A stretch of 64,000 nt of DNA, from positions 253,189-317,188 of the forward strand of contig MJCC01000004.1 in NCBI GenBank assembly GCA_001766655.1. The letters are read 5' to 3'. Positions within the stretch are counted from its first letter, which is position 1. Every line of letters begins with the position of its first letter. Shown here in pieces: positions 9,816 to 19,000 of this stretch. Under the pieces are notes generated by a model. That model had not been told where the DNA came from. It saw only the letters and a list, made by a program, of their open reading frames with translations, and searched no databases. The stretch is from Phytomonas francai (Eukaryota > Euglenozoa > Kinetoplastea > Trypanosomatida > Trypanosomatidae). The translations under genes were made by a program, and so were the position numbers.

Positions 9816-10463
9816 GGCAAAATAGGTTTTGAGTGCTTTTTTCTCTGTGTATGTGTGTCTGTGTGTGTGTGTGCATGCGTGCGTTCCCATCTATACGGGG
9901 CGAAGCTACACAATCATGATATGCTTTTTACGCGTGTAAGTAGGAACTGAAACAATGAAGGCTATGCCATTCTTGACTTTGTGAATGTTTTCCTTTTTTA
10001 ATTAAAGAAGAATAATAGGTTAAAGGGGGATACATAGATGTGTCTCTGTGGAGGGGTACCTTTTCCCTGCTGAAGTAAGGCGAGCTCAGTGATAAGTAAG
10101 TAGAGACCAGAACCCCCACTTGACATCCTTCTTAATATTAAAAAGAAATGAAAGGAGTCATTAATAAATAAATGTGTAAGTTAACCAAGAAATCCAAACT
10201 TCGACTACATCAGTATGAGAATTCATATATAAATATCTAGTGTGTAATTTTATAAAAGTAATTGGCTTCATTTTCTGTTACTTTTCTAGCCCTCTTTTTA
10301 AGACGCATTTAGCTGCAACTTGCAGTTGAAGCTGAACTGCATTATTAGTTTTGAACCGCCGTAGATTTGCTTTGCACCCTTTTCTTTTTGTCAACATCTG
10401 AGGAGTATGATAAAGGGTTTTCGAAGTTTTCGGCGTTGATTATATCCCGTTTGCACCTCGGCT
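9816..10463 (+). other. Intergenic spacer with (TG)n tract
   Basis: Spacer of about 650 bases. A TG-rich simple repeat lies at 9846-9885. A pyrimidine tract at about 10376-10392 followed by AG near 10402 is a candidate acceptor for the next gene. No coding or RNA gene seen. Confidence 0.6.
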
Positions 10464-11627
10464 ATGGCCATAGCTGTTGTATCAAGGTGGTCACACATGA
10501 CTTGTATGTCTCATAACCGTAATTTCATATCTCTTCCAGGTGTATTCATGAATTCCTCTCGTATATTTTACCGGTCCACCCAACTGCTACAAATGAGAAC
10601 CATCATCCCTCAGGCAAGTGGCTTGACACGCAAAACCACCAACAAGTCACTCTTACAGAGAAAATCACTGCTTGCTGAACTGGAAAGACCTACCTTTTGG
10701 GGTAATGAAGGAATGAAAGAAGAGGCAGCTCACTCAGCGAATTTCGGTGTTAGAAAAATTAGCAATGTAAATAGTTCTAAGGGGACCGCAGAAGCTCTGC
10801 CGATTCGACAACTACACCAAAACACGGACATAGGCGAGGAACGCAGCAGAAGTTATTTCGAACCTTCACAGCACATGCGGAAGTTTGAGAAACACCTTTC
10901 ATCATGTCATAGCTCAACGCCATCCCTTCCTTCCCCTGTTACCTCATATGGAGTCGGGAGGAATTTCCAGGAAAAACAAAATACAAGCCTAGGCGAGCTC
11001 GAATTTCAGGAAGACATATTACGAGAGTCTTTTGAATATGCCTATAAGCATCACCGAGTACGTTTGCGCAAGGACCCAGATGTTTACCGTCGTGAGTGTG
11101 CAGCCTACTGCCGGGCCCACCCTCGAAAGAGGCATGACCGGGTCACTGCGCAAGAGGTGAATCCCTATACTGAAGTCGCACTACCCTCCGTAACGGCCCT
11201 TCGTGCGTTGGCACACCTCAACCCGAAGACTAGCTCCACGTACGCCGTTGTGCAACAGGGCTTGCTCCTTCAGCAGAACGTAATGAGGAATCAACTGATG
11301 GTTAGTAGTCAGCGAACCCTAGTGCGTTGTTTACGGTGCTTTCACGTATACCCAGCTCGCCCGCGAACATTATGGGGCACACAACCGTCTAGTGATGATG
11401 GCGTGCATACTCAGCACAGCTGGCAGTCCTACCAGCTGAAGTTGGAAAAGGTGCGGAGGGCAAAACAGCTTAGCCGCTGCCCACATCTCCGGAAGAAAAT
11501 CTACAGCGTAGGTCAGCAACGCTCGGACTTTGAGGACCATCCAACATGCTGCCCTTTCTGTGGAAGTCCAAAGGCTCAGTGGGCCATGGAATATGTTCAT
11601 AATCGGACCCATGCCCGGACAGCCTGA
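10464..11627 (+). CDS. Conserved-looking zinc-ribbon protein of unknown function, possibly mitochondrial
   Basis: A frame of 387 codons. The C-terminal 120 residues hold two cysteine pairs, CLRC in VRCLRCFHVYP and CPFC in CCPFCGSPKAQW, about 80 residues apart, arranged like a split zinc ribbon. Before it is a basic helical region (FEYAYKHHRVRLRKDPDVYR and following). ATG 10464 opens the frame, but ATG 10548 comes nine bases after a pyrimidine-rich stretch ending in AG (10538-10539) and would give an Arg/Ser-rich N-terminus, MNSSRIFYRSTQLLQMR, typical of mitochondrial import. I cannot assign a family. A mitochondrial ribosomal or RNA-processing protein would fit the features, and an Rpp21-like role is possible because of the zinc ribbon, but both are guesses. 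Confidence 0.7.
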   Translation: MAIAVVSRWSHMTCMSHNRNFISLPGVFMNSSRIFYRSTQLLQMRTIIPQASGLTRKTTNKSLLQRKSLLAELERPTFWGNEGMKEEAAHSANFGVRKISNVNSSKGTAEALPIRQLHQNTDIGEERSRSYFEPSQHMRKFEKHLSSCHSSTPSLPSPVTSYGVGRNFQEKQNTSLGELEFQEDILRESFEYAYKHHRVRLRKDPDVYRRECAAYCRAHPRKRHDRVTAQEVNPYTEVALPSVTALRALAHLNPKTSSTYAVVQQGLLLQQNVMRNQLMVSSQRTLVRCLRCFHVYPARPRTLWGTQPSSDDGVHTQHSWQSYQLKLEKVRRAKQLSRCPHLRKKIYSVGQQRSDFEDHPTCCPFCGSPKAQWAMEYVHNRTHARTA

Positions 11628-11788
11628 GAGAATTTTATTTATTGCAGGCAATGCTATTACTACAAAGCATGCTAACACAAACAAGAGATAATGTGTTCAT
11701 GAATGGTGAGAAATAGGATGTTAAGAGAGCCTAGAAAGACATATGACGCTGCTCTTCTGACTTTTTAATTTTCCTCAAAGATCATTTT

Positions 11789-11821
11789 ATTTCCTTTTTT
11801 CCCTTTTTTGTGTCTATGTAG
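11789..11821 (+). promoter_or_regulatory. Predicted trans-splice acceptor for the PIG-V gene
   Basis: A dense T/C tract at 11789-11810 is followed by the first AG at 11820-11821; a second AG lies at 11863-11864, ten bases before the ATG. Polypyrimidine-AG layout as for spliced-leader addition. Confidence 0.5.
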
Positions 11822-11872
11822 TTAATGTCATATGAGTTTTTAATTTTTATTTGTTAATCTTTAGCTAACACA

Positions 11873-14140
11873 ATGAGAAGCAAACCTTTAGAGATGCCTA
11901 AGCGTCATCATGATTTGCTTTCATATTTAGCAAGCTGCCCAGACCTTCATTTGTTTTTATTGATTGTTGCACTGCGCGCGCTCTTTTTGCTTTATATGAT
12001 CTTCTGTCATCAGGTGTTTCCTTGCCTGTTTCCACGGTGGCTATCCAGAAATGGCCAGTGCATTGCATTAGACTACGACAGCTGTGGCCGTCTATATGAC
12101 GATCAACGCCTTACGGAGGTCCGGAATTGGGATGGCGTTCATATGTACCATATTGCTTACCACGGTTACACCCATGAGACTCTCTTCGTTTTTTTCCCAT
12201 TTATTCCATTTTTGATTCGCTTTGTGCGCTGGCTTACTGTGCATGCTTTTCCATTATTGTATCGTCTAGCCCCGGTCTCGTTTTATATTTCTGGGCTCAA
12301 CATCATCGCATCCGCGGGTGCTGGTGTCATCTTACGGCATTTAACCATGCTTACAATTTTAGGACACGAAGCTGAAAGAAGTATCCCGCTATGGCGACAA
12401 TATCGGCGAGAAAAAGACGCAGAAGCGGAACGAGGTCACTCAGTGACATCCCATGAAGTAGTGACTGAAATAAATCACGGGCACCTTAAGGAGACTATGC
12501 ACGCTTCAGAACTAAGCACAACAGGCACGATCCCCATGTACCTGTCCCGCCTTTCTGGGTCTCTAAGCGGCATTTTAGTGGGTAGTCAAAATAGAGTGAA
12601 TTTCATCTATGGTGCGAATGATGAACATGGCTCCGGGGCTCCGGGCCTCTTAGTCCACTTTCCAAGCGCCCGAGCGGCTTCCGTGTACTGTATGATGCAG
12701 GGGTGTCATGGGACCGTCTTAGACAAACTTCCCCCTTTGCTTCTCACGACTACGATACAGGAGACTGCGCAATCTTCAAGATGTGAAAAAAGCCATGATG
12801 TGTCCATGTTAGATATACAGGGAACAACCCAAAGCAGTACCACCGTTTACTCGCCTTTATTTGCCTCAAAAGCAGCAAAGGAGGTGGATTTTCGCTGGCG
12901 GGCCGTGGGTGGGGCTGTTCTGGTTTGGATGCTTACACCCGCCGTAGTATTCTCAATCTCAAATTACACGGAAAGCTTTTTTTCTCTCTTTACGATGTTA
13001 GGTATATACTCTTTAGCCCGCTATCGTCCTTTGCCAAGGACAGCAGATATAAAACTTGGGGAAACAAAAAGTGTTGTGGTTTCCCGATGCTCTTACCCAT
13101 CTCCTAAGCCCCAAGATAGCATTACTACTCATGGGACGAGCGATTGTCATGGTGCATGTTTGATCCACTGGAAGCCGGCACTTACATCATGGCATGAAGT
13201 GGTAGCAGTTGCATGCTTCTTTGTCTCAAGTTGCATTCGGTCAAACGGCTTTGTGTGTGTCGGGTTTTTGCTGTACCCAACCGTACTGCAGCTTTTCTTT
13301 GCACAGAGCTACTGCGAACGCTGGGAAGTACTTCATGGGCCCTGCTGGGCCTCCTTTGTTCGCCAGACATCTGAGAAGAAGCCACAGAGAATAGTGACTC
13401 AAATAGAAGGTTGCGAAGGGATCATGCGCGCAAGCATGGATATTTCGAAACCAATTGGCAAGGAAGTCCACGTTGTTCGTACGCTTTACACACCAACTCG
13501 CTTCCCTCATCCCCTCCGCTTCGTTATTCTTTTTTTTGAATGCACCCTCATCTTTTTTCCTTACCTATCAATGGGGTACTTGGGGTGGAAACGTTACGTG
13601 GGTTTATGGTCCGAGGAGGAGAGGCACATTGTTGGTAACCGCTTCTGGAAGTTTTATAATGTCCTTCAAAAAAAGTACTGGAATGTAGGCTTTTTGACTG
13701 CTTACACCGTCACGAACTTTCCAAATGTTCTCATCGCGTTTCCGATTGGGTTTATTGTGAGCTACACTTCCTATCGCTACGCCTTCCGAGTGGCATTGCG
13801 CTCTGATTTTTGGCCTCTCGCCTCCTCACGTTTGGAATCGATGGGGAAAAGGAAGCATTCGATCATGAAAATGGTACAACGCGTTTGGCTTATTCTACAA
13901 TCATTGGCCCAATCCTCTAACGTGGTCTACCTCTGTGTTCTTTGCTTAATCGCTTTCACAGTGATGCATGTGCAAGTTGTTAATCGTTTTATTATGTCCA
14001 GTCCAGCACTCTATTGGCTGATTGGAGCACAGCTCGCGACAAAGCCAAACTCGAAACTTACATATTCCATTTTGTTCTACACACTTGTATGGGGTCTAAC
14101 TGGTGGACTTTTATTTTCTAATTTTATGCCATGGACGTAA
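11873..14140 (+). CDS. PIGV: GPI mannosyltransferase 2 (PIG-V / GPI18 family)
   Basis: A 755-residue multi-spanning membrane protein. Family signatures are NWDGVHMYHIAYHGY (residues 85-99, with the catalytic-site aspartate at 87), LFVFFPFIPFLIRFVRW just after it, SNYTESFFSLFTMLGIY (from about 363), and SCIRSNGFVCVGFLLYP. PIG-V adds the second mannose to the GPI precursor in the ER lumen. Human PIG-V is about 490 residues; the excess here comes from hydrophilic insertions at about residues 165-335 and 385-430 and a loop near 490-530, all lacking known domains. The hydrophobic segments between match the expected polytopic topology. The gene follows a clear acceptor signal. In kinetoplastids GPI anchors are abundant on surface proteins, so an essential role is likely. 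The assignment rests on motifs I recognise and is firm at family level. Confidence 0.88.
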   Translation: MRSKPLEMPKRHHDLLSYLASCPDLHLFLLIVALRALFLLYMIFCHQVFPCLFPRWLSRNGQCIALDYDSCGRLYDDQRLTEVRNWDGVHMYHIAYHGYTHETLFVFFPFIPFLIRFVRWLTVHAFPLLYRLAPVSFYISGLNIIASAGAGVILRHLTMLTILGHEAERSIPLWRQYRREKDAEAERGHSVTSHEVVTEINHGHLKETMHASELSTTGTIPMYLSRLSGSLSGILVGSQNRVNFIYGANDEHGSGAPGLLVHFPSARAASVYCMMQGCHGTVLDKLPPLLLTTTIQETAQSSRCEKSHDVSMLDIQGTTQSSTTVYSPLFASKAAKEVDFRWRAVGGAVLVWMLTPAVVFSISNYTESFFSLFTMLGIYSLARYRPLPRTADIKLGETKSVVVSRCSYPSPKPQDSITTHGTSDCHGACLIHWKPALTSWHEVVAVACFFVSSCIRSNGFVCVGFLLYPTVLQLFFAQSYCERWEVLHGPCWASFVRQTSEKKPQRIVTQIEGCEGIMRASMDISKPIGKEVHVVRTLYTPTRFPHPLRFVILFFECTLIFFPYLSMGYLGWKRYVGLWSEEERHIVGNRFWKFYNVLQKKYWNVGFLTAYTVTNFPNVLIAFPIGFIVSYTSYRYAFRVALRSDFWPLASSRLESMGKRKHSIMKMVQRVWLILQSLAQSSNVVYLCVLCLIAFTVMHVQVVNRFIMSSPALYWLIGAQLATKPNSKLTYSILFYTLVWGLTGGLLFSNFMPWT

Positions 14141-14292
14141 GAAAAGGAGGGGATGTAAGAGGATATGAGAACTGCGAATAATATTAAAACCTAAATCAAA
14201 AATACTGCAGGTTATTCGCATTCATTTTATTGTTGAATCAGGAATGTGTAAATTTGCGCACATATACGTTTAATGAGTTCTGATTGGTTTAA

Positions 14293-14450
14293 ATTTATGA
14301 TTTCAAGCATGAAATAGTAAGTATACCTAGTGGGAAAAAATGTATTTTGATTTCATACCTTTCTGTGATGCTTAAGGAAGCCTTTAGAATGCTATGGGGC
14401 TCAAAACTACTGTGGACTACCGTTCCTTTTTATCTAGTTCCAAAGAAACA
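14293..14450 (+). repeat. Direct repeat, left copy (about 158 bp)
   Basis: Nearly identical to 15616-15773, offset 1323 bases. It contains the spacer and the first 18-19 codons (MGLKTTVDYRSFLSSSKE) of the dead PAP2 gene. I count about five substitutions between copies; those inside the short reading frame (ACT/ACC, AAA/AAG) are synonymous. Confidence 0.85.
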
Positions 14451-15392
14451 ACTGCCAAAGGACGATTCCTTAAACATAGCATCTGAGGCGTCGCTAGGAT
14501 TTAGTTTTTGCTGTCGTTTCTTTTTAAACTTTACATTTCTATTATGGTAATCAACATGGATGTGACCAAAAGGCTTATACGGTGGTACATACATGATGTC
14601 GTTCTCATCATCATACTTTTTCTCATGGATTTGGTCCAAAAAAATATGAAGCCCCAGTGCCGAAATCTTGAGATACTAACGATAAGGATCACCAAGGCAC
14701 CTGAGATCATCATCTAGCATGTGGTTGTGGTTTTAACTTGCGTGGCAATTTTTTCCTACATCCTTGGTGAGCTTGTGATGCACCTAATCTATGCAAGAGA
14801 CATAGCAAGCACGACTCGATATATCTGGAGCTATATGATTGCACGTTTCTAGAGTATTGCTCTGTCGACTCTTATTGTAGACTTCGTAAAAGTTTACGCT
14901 GGCCGGCTGTGCCCTTATTTTCCACAACTCCTTTTACAGGAGGGTATTAACGTTTTAAAAGTTTCAAATGCTCGCTTTATTCATAATACCGATAATTTGA
15001 GCGCTGAGGAAATTTTATTTTCCAAAAACCCCTGTGATTTTGGTCTTGCAGGTCGTCTGTCATTCCCGTCAGGCCATTCCGCCTTAGCCTTTGCAAGATT
15101 TGTGCCAGTAAGCTTATACTTTTCTGGCTTGCTTCATCTCTTCAAAAGCGGTCACTTGTGTGCTGTTACCATTGCGATGGTTCCACTTATCTTCTCTACC
15201 CTAATTTCTCTCTCGCGTAGCATCAGTTTCAATAGCCACTTCAGCGACATTCTGTGTGGTTCCATCGTCGGAGCCGCCTGTGGTGCCGTTTCAGTGCTGT
15301 GTGTCTTTAAAATTGATTGCGCAGGCATGTGGTCGCTTCGGTTAGAGCCTGTAGGGGACCTTGTCGGGGAGCGAAAGGACTTGCATACTTAA
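14394..15392 (+). pseudogene. Dead PAP2 / lipid phosphate phosphatase gene
   Basis: A single reading phase from ATG 14394 to TAA 15390 encodes a phosphatidic acid phosphatase type 2 protein, but is broken by TGA 14484, TAG 14502, TAG 14715 and TAG 14850. The longest uninterrupted piece is after 14850. Family motifs are visible but eroded. Motif 1 (KX6RP) reads KVYAGRLCP, with Cys (codon 14910) in place of the phosphate-binding Arg. Motif 2, SFPSGHSA, is intact (15060 on). Motif 3 (SRX5HX3D) reads SRSISFNSHFSD, with Ser (codon 15234) at the catalytic His. Live members are six-helix membrane enzymes that dephosphorylate lipid phosphates. An internal ATG at 14544 would still meet two stops. Stops plus lost active-site residues argue for a pseudogene rather than readthrough, as neighbouring genes use all three stops normally. 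Confidence 0.85.
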
Positions 15393-15615
15393 ATCAGAGG
15401 AACAGTCTCCCTCCATTACTTGCAGTAATACATCACTGATTAAGTGCAGACGTTTGCACGGTTAGCAAGTGTAGTATGGGGTGAGGAGATTAGCATCCCT
15501 ATTTTGGGCTCATCAAGAGGTGCATCATTTGTGTATCTTTTGTAGCAAGGATCAAAAATGAAAAGGTTGACTTCGACTTGATTCGATTGCACTTTTTGTG
15601 TGAGTTTTTTTATAT

Positions 15616-15773
15616 ATTTATGATTTCAAGCATGAAATAGTAAGTATACCTAGTGGGAAAAAATGTATTTTGATTTCATATCTTTCTGTAATGCCTGAGG
15701 AAGCCTTTAGAATGCTATGGGGCTCAAAACCACTGTGGACTACCGTTCCTTTTTATCTAGTTCCAAGGAACAC
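15616..15773 (+). repeat. Direct repeat, right copy; relic of a lost tandem PAP2 gene
   Basis: Matches 14293-14450 with about five changes. It restarts MGLKTTVDYRSFLSSSKE and then runs into unrelated T-rich sequence, so only the 5' end of a second gene copy survives. The simplest history is a tandem PAP2 array (unit 1323 bp) of which one copy decayed by stops and the next was deleted. Confidence 0.8.
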
Positions 15774-15906
15774 ATTTTAATATACTTTTTTTTTTTGAAT
15801 AGCCTTTTATTTATTTTGATCTAATTTATTATACATTTATTCTTTAATATTTTTGGGTAGGTTTGTTCAAAGTATTGATTTTTTAAATGTATCACACAGC
15901 TAATTA

Positions 15907-16019
15907 CCCCCCCCCCCCCTCTTTTTTTTTGCCTTCTAATTTTATCATTATATTTTACCTTAAATGTTGCAATTTCTCTCTCCACTTCGCATTTTTCCTA
16001 TAAACACATGTACATGTAG
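15907..16019 (+). promoter_or_regulatory. Predicted trans-splice acceptor for the IQ-motif gene
   Basis: A run of 13 C and then mostly T (15907-15931), with further pyrimidine stretches to about 15998, is followed by AG at 16018-16019, 22 bases before ATG 16042. Typical polypyrimidine-AG arrangement. Confidence 0.5.
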
Positions 16020-16041
16020 ACATAGAACCTTTTTTTAACCT

Positions 16042-19000
16042 ATGAAGGATCAACGCCACGAAAAACCAGTGCAGATGTTTGCGCAGAGTGGCAAAGACAA
16101 TTCGAATCCTTACCGAAGAATTCAGAAAGGAAAAGAGGGAAAATATAATCAAGGCAAAGAAACAGGGGCCAAACCAATAAAAATGAGGCTACATAACTCA
16201 TTTAAGCTTCGATCAGATCTCGGTAAACCACTCTACCTCTCTTCAACGGCATCCATACAAAGGTCTGACGTGTTACCCAAAAGCGGTCACAAAAAGGCAA
16301 CATTATCCAGAAAAAGAACACATTCAACTCAGTCGAATCACCTTGCTAGTCTTATCCCAGAAACTCCGGTGACTCGTCTACCTACCTCGCAAGTTGCGCA
16401 TAAAGAGCTGCAACAGAATACATCCCCTTCTATACCATCACAAGCGTGTTCAGGTACTGAAGTATCCTCAATATTGACGCATTTGTCAAATCTAGACAAT
16501 CAAGGTTCACTTTCATTACAACAAGGTCCACTGGACTCGATTCTGAAATCTGAACATCCCAGCAACATGGTCCAGGGTCCTCCGCTTGCAGTGGGTGGCT
16601 TGACACTGTCACCAGAAGCTTTAGTTCCGCGAATAATCCCTTGTGCGGTCCCGTGTAGCCTTCCATTCTCTCCCAACCAGCCGCCAGACGAAGACGCTGT
16701 CAAGCATTGTCGCCCATCGGTGCATTCTTATCCTACCTTGTCTACATATTCGACTGCAACTTCTACTTACCCGTCCAACCTCTCTCCAAGGGTGCACTCT
16801 GAGAATTTCACTCAGGAAAATCGCATCGTCATTGAAAATGTGACTCCCGGTGCTGACGAGAGTGCTTCATCATGTAGGAGTGTGCAGCCAGTCCAAGAAG
16901 ATCACACTATGACAGGACTCATTCAACAGGCATCACCTTCCCTACGTAGTAACTCTGAGCCCTTTATCATTGATGGTGCAACTTATTCAAATGGTGGAAT
17001 GGACGATGGTAAACGGCCACTACCCATGCTGGCGCAGCCGGTCGTTTTGCATTCTGAAAAGTATACGAAACAGGCCCAGCTCTCCGCCAAGGCGATTGAA
17101 CACGTCACTAGGTTGTCGAAGGGTGCTGTTACAGACAGCAAGAAATACCCAAATAATGCGAGGAGTTTAGCAAGTATCAGGAGCCAAAAATCTGACGTCG
17201 TTTTCATCATTGAAGACTCCAAGAAGGGTGATGACAACAGTCAAACCGCTGCTATAGAAAGAGATAACACTCATAACTTGGGTCTATGTTCTTCAATAGC
17301 GAAAGGTCCCTTAATAAATCCAAGAGTTGGTAAACAGGCCCTTCGCCTACAGGTTTCCTCAAGCGCAGAGACAAATAATGGAGTGTATATCAAGATGATT
17401 GGTACGAGACAAGGCAATTGTATTCATCAAAAGAGCTGCACTAGTGCAAAAGAAGTTGAACGAAAAAATATGGCAGACCGAAAACGGATGGCTGCAAAGA
17501 AGCATGGTATCACACAAAGTCCTGGTTCACGCACTCACAAAGACCTAAATGGATCCCATACGAAGCAAGGTAGGTCTCTGACAAGAGTCGCTTGTCCCTC
17601 CACCATAATACCTGAGAGATTTCGCACGGCCTCAAAGAAGTCTAAGAGGGAAGCGTTGCCAAGCGTAGATCACATGAGCACTCTAAGCAGTAGTCGGAAG
17701 CAATTTAGCATAACGTCTTACCAAAGGCATTTGAGCTGCGGTACCAGTTCTTACACTGAACGGCCATGTGCCAAGTTTTTGATCGTGTCATTTGCCTTAC
17801 TGTTTTCTGTGAAGTTGATGCGTGTGGTCCATAAGGGGCGCAGAATAATCTCCTTAGAGACCATAGATAAGCCGCATGCTGCGTATACTATTCAATGTGC
17901 GTGGAGAAGGTATCGACAACGTCGCCGTGTTGCTTTTTGGCGCGCAGCTCGTTTCTTAGGGGACTGGCTTCGTTTCAAATTATCGCGTCTTTGGCACACA
18001 CGCGGAAAAGGTGTGCGTATGCTGCATCAGGTGTTAGTAAACAACAAAAATGTCCCTCTTGTTCACTCGACATGCCAGGAAATACACTTGAAAGCAACTC
18101 TCGATATGATAACCCGTCGCATCAAGTGTTTTAGAGCGCGGAAGGTACTATTACAGCTGAGAATAGATCGCGATGAGCGAAATATAGCTATTCAGAACTG
18201 TTACCAGGCGTCACTACGAATTTATCGCGATGAACGGTCCGAGTTCTTGGACCTAGTAAAGGAGGCCGAACGGATTTTGCACATTCACCCTCAGGCACCA
18301 GTATTACAGTGGAGGGCAGACGTCTTGGGACACCTTTACTGTGTACCTGTTACCCAGGACGGATCTGAGCTTGAGACTAAAAAAACTAAACCAGACAGCA
18401 GTTTGCCTAAGACAAGAGTTGAGCATATGGGCGACGAGATCGTTAACAAATCTAGTAACACAAATTCACAAACTACCTTCATAGCTCTGAAGTTAATTAA
18501 GCAAACAAGTATGCAGTGTCAGCCGCCATCTGAAGCCGAGTCCACTATGAACGGAGTTACTGAGGCTGTCTCTGCTGTTTCCAGTGTTTCATTTGATCAA
18601 AGGCCAATGTGGCGCCAATGCCGGCATGAATCCCTTATATTTTTGAATGATAAAAGAAAAACCTCCCCACCCGAGGGATCTTTGTTTTCGATCCGCTCTG
18701 CGCCATGTGTTATGCGAACATCAAACAAGACTCTCTCGTCGGAAGGTTGTATGGGCCCTGATATCGATAGCTCTTTTTTGGTAGATCCCATTGGGGTGGA
18801 TGTGAACCGCTTAGATGTGCAAGTAAAAGAGAGTTGTGATAGGAAATGCAACTTTCCTCTGGAAAACTACACTCCTGTTGATCAACCTCATAGTGATTCT
18901 TCACTCAAAGTAACGCTACCCTTCTGGGAGAGGAATCAGAACGAAGATCATGCCCTTTTGAACGAATTATTCCACATCGAGACAGACGCCTATCTGGATG

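Larger units (their letters stand above)
15393..16041 (+). other. Spacer with relic repeat and C/T homopolymer tract
   Basis: Between the dead PAP2 gene and the IQ-motif gene. Contains the right copy of the PAP2 5'-end repeat (15616-15773), AT-rich sequence, and a C13 then T-rich tract at about 15907-15930. No intact gene. Confidence 0.6.

Noticed and set aside
14484..14852. Stop codon reassignment to explain the PAP2 frame
   Set aside because: Neighbouring genes terminate normally at TAA, TAG and TGA, and the PAP2 frame has also lost active-site residues.
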